Source: Candidatus Aminicenantes bacterium UBA6228 (lineage in GTDB: Bacteria > Acidobacteriota > Aminicenantia > Aminicenantales > Saccharicenantaceae). Taken from it: a stretch of DNA of 64,000 nucleotides. Below the pieces are notes generated by a model. That model was not told the DNA's origin and did not search any database. It saw only the letters and a list, made by a program, of their open reading frames with translations. The translations under genes and the position numbers were made by a program. This document shows, in pieces, positions 43,517 through 51,925 of the stretch. The stretch covers positions 1 to 64,000 of the forward strand of contig DJWO01000014.1 of the NCBI GenBank assembly GCA_002441005.1, read 5' to 3'. Each line of letters starts with the position of its first letter. The stretch's first letter is position 1.

Positions 43517-45424
43517 CTAATTGCTTCCTGAAGTTAACGAACTGGCCTGCTCTTTATTCAGCCCGCTAACCCTGTCAATAGCTTGAAATTCTTCCGGACA
43601 AACTGAAAAGCAGATCCCGCAGGTCTGACAGGCCAACTGACTGATTTGAGGCAGGCCCGAAGAGCCAATTTCAATCGCCCCGTAGGGACAGGCCTTAAGA
43701 CAAAGCTGACAACCAGAACATCTGCCTTCATCAATGACATAAGAAATAAGTTTGGGACAGACCAGGGCCCGGCACTTTTTCTCAACTATATGCTCTTCAA
43801 ATTCAGGCCGGAAATAGCGGAGAGCAGTCAGGACCGGATTCGGAGCTGTCCGCCCCAGCCCGCAAAGAGAGGCCTGCTGCATGGTCCAGCCAATTTTTTC
43901 CAGAAGATCAAGGTCAGACAGTTCACCCTGGCCACCGGTTATTTTTTCCAGAATCGCCACCATCTGCTGGGTCCCAATCCGGCAGGGGGCACACTGGCCA
44001 CATGATTCTTCCCTGGCAAATTTTAAAAAGTAAAGAGCCAGGTTGACCAGGCAGGTATCATTATCGAGAGCAATTAATCCGCCCGAACCCATAATCGCTC
44101 CAGCCCGGGGCAAGGACTCATAATCAACCTGGAGATTGAATAAGTCAGCCGGCAAGCAGCCGCCGGAGGGACCGCCGATTTGAATAGCCTTAATCTTTTT
44201 GCCTTTTCTCGCTCCCCCGCCTATTTTGTTGATGATCTCATCCAGAGTAATGCCTAAGGGAACTTCCACCAGACCACTGTATTTAACCTGGCCAACCAGT
44301 GAAAAAATTTTTGTTCCTTTACTCTTTTCTGTGCCGGTTTTTGAGAACCAGGAAGCTCCTTTCTGGATAATCAAAGGGACATTGGCCCAGGTCTCAACAT
44401 TATTGATGACTGTTGGTTTCCCCCATAGTCCGCTGACCACTGGAAAGGGCGGTCTTTGCCGGGGATTGGCCCGCCGGCCCTCAACTGAGGCAATCAGAGC
44501 TGTTTCTTCCCCGGAGACAAAAGCCCCCGCTCCCCTGACCAGTTCCAGCTCGAAAGAAAAATCAGTGCCCAGAATTTTATCACCCAGCAAGCCAGCCCGG
44601 CGGAGAGCCTCAATGGCCTTCTCTAATCTATCTATGGCCAGTGGATATTCCTGACGGACATAAACAAAGCCGCGATTCGCGCCAACCGCAAAGCCGCCAA
44701 TCATCATTCCTTCCAGGACACTGTAGGGATTACTTTCTAAAATTCCTCTGTCCATATAAGCTCCGGGGTCACCCTCGTCGCCGTTACAAATCAAATACTT
44801 GGGCTGAGCCGCTACTTGCCGGGCTAACTGCCACTTCAATCCGGTAGAAAAACCAGCTCCGCCTCTTCCCCTTAAGCTGGAAGCTGTTATCTCCCCGATG
44901 ACCTCTTCTGGAGTCAGCTGGCTTAAGACTAATTTCAGAGCTTGAAAGCCACCATGATCTAAATAATCTTCAAGGCTTAGCGGGTCTAAATCAAGCTGTC
45001 TATCAATCAACCAGCGAACCTGACCCTGATAAAATGGCAATTCTTCCAGCCTGGTTGTAATTTTCCCGGTTTGGTCATCTTGAAAGCCCAACTCAGGAAT
45101 AAACCGGCCGTTAATCCCTGTTTCCTGGAGTATTCGTTTTACCTCTCCAGTCTTCACATTGGGATAGAAATATCTTTCCGGGAAAATTAGGACATCGGGT
45201 TCAAGCTGGCAGAAGCCATGACAGCCGGTCAGTTTAAGCTCTATTTGACCGGCCAGCCCGAGTTCTTTTATTCCCGACTCGAAGGCCGCCGCCAGTTCCA
45301 GAGCTCCGGAAGCCCGTCCACAGCTGGCTGCTGATAGACTGATAACTCTCCTGGCAGACTGGCTCCTTCTGTCTTGATCAAAAACATCAAGTTCCTTTAA
45401 GGAATTAAATTTCATCAGTTTCAT
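43517..45424 (-). CDS. NuoF/HydB-like NADH-binding subunit of bifurcating type
   Basis: 635 residues. A thioredoxin-like [2Fe-2S] domain (about 25-115, with SCGRASG and GCHGFC) is followed by the NuoF core: FMN/NADH region with GRGGAGFSTGLKW (around 195), and [4Fe-4S] ESCGQCAPCRIG (around 490). A C-terminal double ferredoxin (CSGCQLCLKACP and CQTCGICFSVCP) ends the chain. Between them His and two Cys (EEHIVEKKCRALVC) match the zinc-site region reported for electron-bifurcating HydB-type proteins. This layout equals HydB of HydABC rather than complex I NuoF. ATG at 45424 overlaps nuoE-like by 20 bases; another in-frame ATG lies at 45415. Confidence 0.9.
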   Translation of the reverse strand: MKLMKFNSLKELDVFDQDRRSQSARRVISLSAASCGRASGALELAAAFESGIKELGLAGQIELKLTGCHGFCQLEPDVLIFPERYFYPNVKTGEVKRILQETGINGRFIPELGFQDDQTGKITTRLEELPFYQGQVRWLIDRQLDLDPLSLEDYLDHGGFQALKLVLSQLTPEEVIGEITASSLRGRGGAGFSTGLKWQLARQVAAQPKYLICNGDEGDPGAYMDRGILESNPYSVLEGMMIGGFAVGANRGFVYVRQEYPLAIDRLEKAIEALRRAGLLGDKILGTDFSFELELVRGAGAFVSGEETALIASVEGRRANPRQRPPFPVVSGLWGKPTVINNVETWANVPLIIQKGASWFSKTGTEKSKGTKIFSLVGQVKYSGLVEVPLGITLDEIINKIGGGARKGKKIKAIQIGGPSGGCLPADLFNLQVDYESLPRAGAIMGSGGLIALDNDTCLVNLALYFLKFAREESCGQCAPCRIGTQQMVAILEKITGGQGELSDLDLLEKIGWTMQQASLCGLGRTAPNPVLTALRYFRPEFEEHIVEKKCRALVCPKLISYVIDEGRCSGCQLCLKACPYGAIEIGSSGLPQISQLACQTCGICFSVCPEEFQAIDRVSGLNKEQASSLTSGSN

Positions 45425-45917
45425 CAGATTTTTCGAGAGCAGTCAAACCGGCTACAATTTTTTCGACATCTTTAAGGTTCACCTGGGCCTGATACTGCCC
45501 ATCAACCACTACCACCGGACCGATGGCGCAACAACCCAGACAATTAACGGTTTCCAGAGAAATACTTTTTCCCCGGTCATAGCTGCCAGGTTCAATTCCC
45601 AAAAGCCTGGTGAATTCGTTTCCGATGGCTTCCGAGCCCCGCACGTGGCAGGCAGTTCCCTGACAAACTTTAATATGGTGAGCACAGCTCTGGTTTAGTT
45701 TAAAGGCTGAATAAAAGGTCAGGAGGCCAAATATTTCAGCCGGAGAAACCGAAAAATAGCTGGCAGCTTTTAAAACCAGCTCTTCCGGGAAATAGCCCAG
45801 CTGGTCCTGAACCTGGTGAAGGAAAAAAATCAAATTCTTTCTGTCAGCCGGAATGGCCTTCAACAGGTTGCCGGCCTCAGTCAGTTTCTGGTCCTGGTCA
45901 TCTTTATTCTTTTTCAT
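45405..45917 (-). CDS. NuoE/HydC-like [2Fe-2S] thioredoxin-fold subunit
   Basis: 170 residues. A helical N-terminal bundle (about 10-85, with FPEELVLKAASYFSVSPAEIFG) precedes a thioredoxin-like domain. The cluster ligands are C-x4-C in CQGTACHVRG and C-x3-C in CLGCCAIGP. It transfers electrons with the NuoF/HydB partner. Its ATG overlaps the amidohydrolase stop by 4 bases, and its end overlaps the NuoF-like gene by 20, so the three are translationally coupled. Confidence 0.92.
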   Translation of the reverse strand: MKKNKDDQDQKLTEAGNLLKAIPADRKNLIFFLHQVQDQLGYFPEELVLKAASYFSVSPAEIFGLLTFYSAFKLNQSCAHHIKVCQGTACHVRGSEAIGNEFTRLLGIEPGSYDRGKSISLETVNCLGCCAIGPVVVVDGQYQAQVNLKDVEKIVAGLTALEKSDETDEI

Positions 45918-47662
45918 TGACCTTCTGCTTCTAACCGGTCAAAGATTATTCTACCATCAACTATAGTCATCAGGACCCGGGTTGACCTTATATCTTCCGG
46001 TTTTATTTTCAGGATATTGCGGTCAAGAATAACCAGATCGGCCAGTTTTCCAGGCTCAATCGAACCTTTTTCTTTCTCAGAAAACTCGGCGTAGGCGGCA
46101 TTTATAGTATAGCCTTTGATAGCTTCTTCGACTGAAATCTTCTCTTCTGGTATCCAGCCTTCCGGGTGGCGGTTATCGAGCGTTCTCCTGGTCACAGCTG
46201 CATAGATACCGGCCAGAGGATCGAGCGGGGCTACTGTCCAGTCAGAACCAAAAGCCAGGGTGGCGCCTGATTTTAAAAGTGAATTAAAGGCATAAGTGGT
46301 TTTAATTCTCTCCGGCCCGATTTTTTTCTCGGCCCAGCAGCCATCGTCAATCGCATGGTATGGTTGGACTGAGGCAATAACACCCAGCTGGCCAAAACGG
46401 GTCAGGTCTTCAGGCCGCAAGTGCTGAGCATGCTCTACCCGCCAGCGCCGGTCTCCTGGTCCATTCTGCTCAAAAACTTTCTGACATAAATCAAGGATAA
46501 TGGCGTTAGCCCGGTCACCGATGGCGTGAACCGCCACTTGACAACCAGCCCGGTCAGCCTGAAGCAACCTTTTCTCCATTATTCCTTCTGGATACATGTG
46601 ACTGGCTAAGAGGCCCGAAGTCTGGGGCTGATCATTATAGGGCTCAAAAAAATAAGCTGTGCTGGAACCAAGTGAACCATCAACAAAGCCCTTTAGACCA
46701 GCCAGCCGTAAAAATGGGTAGCCAGACCCGAGCCTGTCTTTAGCCTGAAGAAAGTTGTCAAGGTCAGATATTTGATCATAAACATAAAGCCGGGCAGTCA
46801 GCTCATTCTGCTGACGGAGCTGGTCATAGACTCCAAAACTGGAGAGATCTGACATATCGTGAATTGAGGTCACCCCATGGGCAGCCGCTTCTTTTAGAGC
46901 AGCCCGGACTGCCGCCAGTTTTTCTTCATTTGACGGCTCTGGAATAATGGCATAGATAAGATCGCAGGCCGCATCTTTCAAAATGCCGGTTGGCTCGCCG
47001 GTTTGAGGATCTTTGACAATCTCACCGCCAGGCGGGGAAACAGTTTCCCTCCCAATTTTGGCCAGTTTCAGAGCCAGACTGTTAACCAGAACCATATGAC
47101 CGTCAAAACGGTTAACGCAGACCGGATGACGGGGAGTTATAGCATCTATCCATTCTTTGCGGGGAAGCTCAGGCGGATCAAATTGTTCGTGATCCCAGTC
47201 TCCATTGACTATCCAGGCACCAGCCGGGAGTTCAGAAGCCTTAGCCTCTAACCGGCTGACGAATTCTTCCCGGCTCTGGCAGTCACGAAGCTTAACAGAC
47301 TTAAGAGCAAAACCGCCGTTCAGAAAATGGGTGTGAGCATCAATAAATCCCGGCAGAACAAAAGCACCTTTTAAATCGATAACTTTAGTTGCTGGCCCGA
47401 TAACTTTTTTTATCTCTGAATTCTGGCCTACCGCCAGAATTTTATTCTGGCTTATGGCTAAGGCTGAAACCTCAGGCTTTTTTTGATCGACTGTCCAGAC
47501 CTGGCCATTAACCAGGACTAAGTCTGCCATGGTTCCTCCTTCCTGCTGGCAGCCAGCAACCAGCCAGCCAGTTATCATCATCAGGGCCAAAAGCTTAAAG
47601 AAAATAAATTCAGCTGGCCGGCCGGTTCCAATCTTTATTCTATGGTAAGAATTTTTTTTCAT
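45914..47662 (-). CDS. YtcJ-type amidohydrolase, putative lipoprotein, first gene of the redox operon
   Basis: A metal-dependent amidohydrolase of the YtcJ/N-substituted formamide deformylase-like group, 582 residues. A long N-terminal segment (about 18-40) ends in LVAGC, a good lipobox with C38, so the protein would be an envelope lipoprotein. Metal ligands include HTH in IDAHTHF (around 110); further segments are AVHAIGDRAN and the catalytic-Asp AFGSDW. GAGGAG precedes the ATG at 47662. A second strong site (AGGAGG, 47535-47540) precedes an internal ATG at 47528-47530 that would give a soluble form. It overlaps the NuoE-like gene by ATGA. Substrate unknown. Confidence 0.87.
   Translation of the reverse strand: MKKNSYHRIKIGTGRPAEFIFFKLLALMMITGWLVAGCQQEGGTMADLVLVNGQVWTVDQKKPEVSALAISQNKILAVGQNSEIKKVIGPATKVIDLKGAFVLPGFIDAHTHFLNGGFALKSVKLRDCQSREEFVSRLEAKASELPAGAWIVNGDWDHEQFDPPELPRKEWIDAITPRHPVCVNRFDGHMVLVNSLALKLAKIGRETVSPPGGEIVKDPQTGEPTGILKDAACDLIYAIIPEPSNEEKLAAVRAALKEAAAHGVTSIHDMSDLSSFGVYDQLRQQNELTARLYVYDQISDLDNFLQAKDRLGSGYPFLRLAGLKGFVDGSLGSSTAYFFEPYNDQPQTSGLLASHMYPEGIMEKRLLQADRAGCQVAVHAIGDRANAIILDLCQKVFEQNGPGDRRWRVEHAQHLRPEDLTRFGQLGVIASVQPYHAIDDGCWAEKKIGPERIKTTYAFNSLLKSGATLAFGSDWTVAPLDPLAGIYAAVTRRTLDNRHPEGWIPEEKISVEEAIKGYTINAAYAEFSEKEKGSIEPGKLADLVILDRNILKIKPEDIRSTRVLMTIVDGRIIFDRLEAEGQ
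47528..47540 (-). promoter_or_regulatory. Internal ribosome binding site and ATG in the amidohydrolase gene
   Basis: AGGAGG (47535-47540), four-base spacer, ATG (47528-47530) in frame, directly before the domain start MADLVLVNG. It could allow a cytoplasmic isoform beside the lipoprotein. Confidence 0.5.
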
Positions 47663-47745
47663 GCCCGGTCTCCTCTCTTTCTCGCCTGACTGCTTTTAGC
47701 TCATTATCGCTGGCTAAAGCTTGACTGCTAATTTATAAGAAATAG

Positions 47746-47774
47746 GTTATAGAAGATTCTATTTAATAAATCAA
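47746..47774 (-). promoter_or_regulatory. Promoter for the amidohydrolase-NuoEFG-like-NfnAB operon
   Basis: Minus-strand TTGATT (47769-47774), 17-base spacer, TATAAC (47746-47751). The leader is about 75 bases. GACCGGTC-type repeats lie slightly upstream (around 47785-47827) and could be operator sites. Confidence 0.45.
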
Positions 47775-47813
47775 CCCTGGCCTGGACCGGTCAAATCACT
47801 TTATCGGCTCTAA

Positions 47814-47842
47814 TTGACAAGACCGGTTATCTAAGCTAACTT
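47814..47842 (+). promoter_or_regulatory. Possible promoter for the GHMP kinase gene
   Basis: Perfect TTGACA (47814-47819) with a weak TAACTT (47837-47842) at 17 bases. It is divergent from the redox operon promoter. Confidence 0.4.
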
Positions 47843-47891
47843 TTTACCTGTTGATTTACCAGCTTGAGATTATTTTAGTAGAAAGAAAAAA

Positions 47892-48983
47892 ATGAAACAG
47901 CCAGTGATAAAAGTCTCCTCTCCCGGCAGAATTTGCCTTTTTGGTGAACATCAGGACTATTTAGGCCTGGAAGTTATAGCTGCTGCCATTAATCTCAGGA
48001 TTTTAGTCGAGGGCTGGCCACGGACTGACCGCTATTTCTGCCTTGATCTGCCTGACATCAAAGAAAAAGACTGCTTCCTGCCTGAGGGTGAGCTGCCTTA
48101 TCTCAAGCCCAGAGACTACTTAAGAAGTGCAGTTAATGTGCTTCTTCGCCTCGGATGTCGTTTTGAGACCGGCTGGGATGTCCGTTTGACCGGCCAGATT
48201 CCAATTAACGCCGGCACCTCCAGCTCCTCAGCCCTGGTCGTCGCCTGGGTAAAATTTTTACTGGAAGCTTCTGGTTATAACCATCTGGCTCCGGCGCCGG
48301 AAAAAGTGGCTGAGCTGGCCCACCGGGCTGAAGTCGTTGAATTTAAAGAGCCGGGCGGGCAGATGGATCATTTTACCTCGGCCAGGGGCGGCCTGGTCTG
48401 GATCAGGTTCAGCCCCGAGCTGAACCTGACCGGCCTTCAAGCACCTCTGGGTACTTTTGTTCTCGGCGACTCATTAACCAAAAAAGACACCACCGGGACG
48501 CTGGGTTCAGTCCGGGAAAGAGTCCAGCAAGGCCTGGACCGGCTTAAAAAAGAGAACCAGTCTTTCGATTTAAACCAGGTGACTGAAAACGAAATCAGAT
48601 CACTGGTCAAAAACCTTCCCCGGGACATTGGACAGCCTCTTTTAGGAGCAGTGTTAAACAGGGACTTAACCCGGGAAGGCTTAAAAGTTTTGACGGCTCG
48701 TTCCTTTGATGAGAGGCAATTTGGCCGATTGCTTCAGGCTCAGCAAGAAATTTTAAGAGAGCTGCTGGGGATTTCTACCCCCAGGATTGACCGGATGTTG
48801 CAGGCTGCCCTGGAACAAGGAGCTCTTGGCGGCAAGATAAATGGCTCGGGCGGCGGAGGCTGCCTGTTTGCTTATGCCCCGGACGAACCGGAGAAGGTCG
48901 CCAAAGCTATTGGACAAGAAGGAGGCAAACCCTATATTGTCAAAGTGGATTCAGGCCTGAGAGTAGAGAAAAATTTTTTATAA
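47892..48983 (+). CDS. GHMP-superfamily sugar kinase, galactokinase-like
   Basis: A cytoplasmic ATP-dependent kinase of the GHMP superfamily, 363 residues. The N-terminal substrate signature reads GEHQDYLG, similar to the galactokinase GEHTDYNDG. The phosphate-binding motif 2 is INAGTSSSSAL (around 105), with PGGQMDHFTSARGG and the C-terminal motif 3 KINGSGGGGCLFAY. Length and motifs fit galactokinase or a related sugar-1-kinase; no galT, galE or other sugar gene is adjacent, so the sugar is uncertain. The Shine-Dalgarno sequence (AGAAAG) is weak. Confidence 0.85.
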   Translation: MKQPVIKVSSPGRICLFGEHQDYLGLEVIAAAINLRILVEGWPRTDRYFCLDLPDIKEKDCFLPEGELPYLKPRDYLRSAVNVLLRLGCRFETGWDVRLTGQIPINAGTSSSSALVVAWVKFLLEASGYNHLAPAPEKVAELAHRAEVVEFKEPGGQMDHFTSARGGLVWIRFSPELNLTGLQAPLGTFVLGDSLTKKDTTGTLGSVRERVQQGLDRLKKENQSFDLNQVTENEIRSLVKNLPRDIGQPLLGAVLNRDLTREGLKVLTARSFDERQFGRLLQAQQEILRELLGISTPRIDRMLQAALEQGALGGKINGSGGGGCLFAYAPDEPEKVAKAIGQEGGKPYIVKVDSGLRVEKNFL

Positions 48984-48992
48984 TAACAAAAA

Positions 48993-49020
48993 TAGACAAA
49001 AGATTTTTTTATTGTAAAAT
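48993..49020 (+). promoter_or_regulatory. Promoter for efp
   Basis: TAGACA (48993-48998), 16-base spacer, TAAAAT (49015-49020). Leader about 75 bases. Confidence 0.4.
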
Positions 49021-49100
49021 AAGTAGCTGTTTTTAAATTGATTATAAGGTTAAAGTTCTATCATCAGAATCTTGGAGGCTTTTAACCCTGAGGAGGACGG

Positions 49101-49667
49101 ATGCTTGATGCCACCAAAATAAGAAGGGGAATGATTATCAAACTCAATGATGGGCTCTACCGGGTGCTTGATTGTCAGCTTGTTACCCCTGGCCGCTGGA
49201 AGGCCATGATGCAGACCAAATTGAGAAATATTAAGGACGGTTCTCAGCTTGAATACCGGTTCCGGTCCGATGACCGGGTAGAACAGGCTTATCTCGAAGA
49301 AGTCGAGATGGTCTTTTTATACAAAAGCGGGGATGAGTTCTATTTCATGAACCTCCAGACTTATGAGCAGATCAAACTGGATGCCGAAGCCGTAGGCGAC
49401 AGTGCTTATTATCTGCTGCCCGAGCTGGTTTTAACAATCGAGACTTATGAAGGACAGCCGGTCGGCCTGAAACTTCCGACGACGGTTAATCTGACTGTGG
49501 TCGAAACCGAACCGATATTAAAGGGAGCTACTCAAAGTGCCAGTTCCAAGCCGGCCAAACTCGAAACCGGCCTGATTATCCAGGTTCCTCAGTTTATAAA
49601 AGAAGGCGATGTAATCAAAGTTGATACCAGAGAAGATAAATACCTGGAAAGAGTCAAGGCCAAGTAA
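49101..49667 (+). CDS. efp: Elongation factor P with Arg at the loop tip
   Basis: Relieves ribosome stalling at proline runs. 188 residues with three beta domains, full length. Domain I loop reads P30-G31-R32-W33-K34-A35, so the position of the modified Lys34 of E. coli EF-P (PGKG) is Arg32, as in Arg-rhamnosylated EF-P proteins, though flanking residues differ. Domain III ends canonically (GLIIQVPQFIKEGDVIKVDTR). GAGGAGG precedes the ATG. No EpmA, EpmB or EarP gene is in the window. K34, two residues away, is an alternative modification site. Confidence 0.93.
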   Translation: MLDATKIRRGMIIKLNDGLYRVLDCQLVTPGRWKAMMQTKLRNIKDGSQLEYRFRSDDRVEQAYLEEVEMVFLYKSGDEFYFMNLQTYEQIKLDAEAVGDSAYYLLPELVLTIETYEGQPVGLKLPTTVNLTVVETEPILKGATQSASSKPAKLETGLIIQVPQFIKEGDVIKVDTREDKYLERVKAK

Positions 49668-49712
49668 CGCTCCGGTCAGAAAAAATCCAGTAAAAGGTTC
49701 TAAGGCTCAGGG

Positions 49713-51902
49713 CTAAAAACTGTATTGATATACCCCGATATTCCCAAAGCTATCTTTGAGCCTGATAACCAGTAAATTATCCGAGCCCGTCTTTAAATTC
49801 AGACTGAATTTAAAATTCTCGCTGGTTGAGTCGCACAGGCCATCAACCGGGAAGACCAATTGCCAGTCATCAGGCCTGATCAAGCATTTGACTTCTTCAA
49901 TATAAGAATATTTATCTTCGGCTAAAAATGAAACTTCCAGCCCGGCACCGCTTTTGACAGCGGTAAAATTTTTGACTTCGGGCAGAGAATTATCAATAAC
50001 CAGCGGGCGGGAAATCTTTTCCGCTTTCCTGTCAGTTCCAGGTGGATTGGCTGGCAGGTCAGAAGCTTCAACCTTAATCAAATAAGTTCCATCGGGATAA
50101 TTTCTGGTATCAAAAGAGAGAACCTTATTAGTCAGTTCCTCGGCTATCAGCCGCCAGTTCTGGTCTTTATCCGCCCGGATAAAAACTTTAAAATTCAGCT
50201 GGTCGCCATTGCCATCAGTCGCTTCCCAGGTAACTGTCCGGAAGCCTTGCCGCTCGGTTTTTTTGGGATTAATAAAGAAGCTGCCTTCTTCTTTTTTCCC
50301 GGTTCCTTCGTTTGAAGCCCTGTCCAGGCCAAGGATCACCTCCTCCTGGTCGGGCGGCTTGAGATAGACTTGATTGGCGGGTAGAACCTCCAGCCGGTCA
50401 ATGACTGGCTCCAGGTTAAGCTGTTGATAAAAAACCAGCAGTCTTTGAACGGCCGGAAACTTCTGACCGGACTGAGCTTTTAAGCTAACTTTAAGCTGAA
50501 GATACCGTCCAGCCGGGCTCAGTATTTTCTCATCGGGCCGGGCGTAGGGCGGTGACCAATCGCTCCAGGTCTCATCCGGTTCTCCGGTGTTTCCGCTTCT
50601 GGACTGAATCTGAACAGTCGAGCCAGCTGGCAAATCAGCTTCCCAGCTTATCCTCCCCCAGACCGATACCCCGCCGGCCTCCAGGACAGAACTGAGATAA
50701 CTGCCGGAAAAATTCCCTTCGGGCAAAAGCCTGCCAAAAAAAGCCGGGTTATTACCGAGCAAATAAAACTGGCCATTAAGCTCATAAAGGGCATAAAGTT
50801 GTTCCGGTATTTCCTGGGTAAGAAGTTCGTATTCTCCATTCTTATTGACGGCATAAAGCCTGCCCTGGTTGCCGGTAGCAAAGATTATTCGCTCCCGGCT
50901 CTTATCAAAAATCAAACTGAAAGGCATTTCATCGCTGGAACTCCAGAGTTTCCGGCTTAAACCTTCTGGCCTGACCTGAAAAATGGCACCTGAAACCTGG
51001 CCGGCTTTCGTGTCTGAAGCGCGGCTGGAACCGGTCTCTGAACCAGCAACCTCTATTTGACTGGCGCTGACCACGATGGAGACATCCGCTTCAGATTTTG
51101 TCTGGACAGAAGCAGCCGAGCTGGTCGCCGCCGCGACCGGCTTTGACGGCTGGCCTGAGGTCGTCAGGTAAATATTTCCCTGAGCATCAAGATCAATCGC
51201 TCTGATTTCTTCATAAGGAGATTCAAAAAGGACACTGCTTTTACTGCCAGAAATTTTATAGACGAGCCCTCGCCCCCCGCTGCCAGCCAGAATATCTCCC
51301 CTTGGGGTCAGTTTTAAGCACAGGACATGATTATCCTTGGTCTTAAAGATCTGTTTTCCCTGGCCGGCCGGAGTTATCTCATAGATACCGGAATTTTCCC
51401 CCACCGCCGCCAGCAGATTTCCCTGGCTATTAAATTTTAGATCCCAGATATATTTTTCCTGGGGGTTAAAGAACTCTTCACCTTTCCCTTTAGCGCTTAT
51501 TTTATATATTTTCCCGTTGGGTGAAGTTCCGGCCAGAAGATTCCCCTTTTGATCGACTGCCAAACAGGTTACGTCCACTTCTGTGGCTTGATAAAATAGT
51601 TCGGCTTTACGGTCCTCACCCAGGCGATAAATCTTTCCATTGTGTCCGGTTCCCAGATAGATGACTCCGCCCGGGCCGAAGGCCGCCGACAGATAAAACT
51701 CCTCAGCTGGCAGATCAATTCTGTCGACCTTCGGGCCAATTGACAGCACCCCTTCTGAGGACAAAGTCACCCCTGAGAATTTACCCTTCAGAAAGTCTTC
51801 CTTTGACCTGATCTCCCATTTTTTAGGGGTCACAGCCTGAAGCTGGCTAACCAGAAAGAAAACAGTCATTAAACCCAGGACAAGGCTTGTTTTCTTCTTC
51901 AT
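49713..51902 (-). CDS. Secreted beta-propeller protein of unknown function
   Basis: 729 residues with a signal peptide (1-23). Residues about 60-400 form a propeller of PQQ/NHL-like repeats, each with a pattern such as AGTSPNGKIYKI, AGSGGRGLVYKI and ATGNQGRLYAV. A Ser/Ala-rich loop (about 255-300) interrupts the blades. The C-terminal part (about 410-729) is beta-sandwich-like, probably Ig or FN3 modules (NYPDGTYLIKVEASD). I do not recognise a specific function; a periplasmic or surface scaffold is likely. It follows the S55 gene by 23 bases, implying joint expression. Confidence 0.8.
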   Translation of the reverse strand: MKKKTSLVLGLMTVFFLVSQLQAVTPKKWEIRSKEDFLKGKFSGVTLSSEGVLSIGPKVDRIDLPAEEFYLSAAFGPGGVIYLGTGHNGKIYRLGEDRKAELFYQATEVDVTCLAVDQKGNLLAGTSPNGKIYKISAKGKGEEFFNPQEKYIWDLKFNSQGNLLAAVGENSGIYEITPAGQGKQIFKTKDNHVLCLKLTPRGDILAGSGGRGLVYKISGSKSSVLFESPYEEIRAIDLDAQGNIYLTTSGQPSKPVAAATSSAASVQTKSEADVSIVVSASQIEVAGSETGSSRASDTKAGQVSGAIFQVRPEGLSRKLWSSSDEMPFSLIFDKSRERIIFATGNQGRLYAVNKNGEYELLTQEIPEQLYALYELNGQFYLLGNNPAFFGRLLPEGNFSGSYLSSVLEAGGVSVWGRISWEADLPAGSTVQIQSRSGNTGEPDETWSDWSPPYARPDEKILSPAGRYLQLKVSLKAQSGQKFPAVQRLLVFYQQLNLEPVIDRLEVLPANQVYLKPPDQEEVILGLDRASNEGTGKKEEGSFFINPKKTERQGFRTVTWEATDGNGDQLNFKVFIRADKDQNWRLIAEELTNKVLSFDTRNYPDGTYLIKVEASDLPANPPGTDRKAEKISRPLVIDNSLPEVKNFTAVKSGAGLEVSFLAEDKYSYIEEVKCLIRPDDWQLVFPVDGLCDSTSENFKFSLNLKTGSDNLLVIRLKDSFGNIGVYQYSF

Positions 51903-51925
51903 TTAAAGTCTTCCCTTTTCATTTT

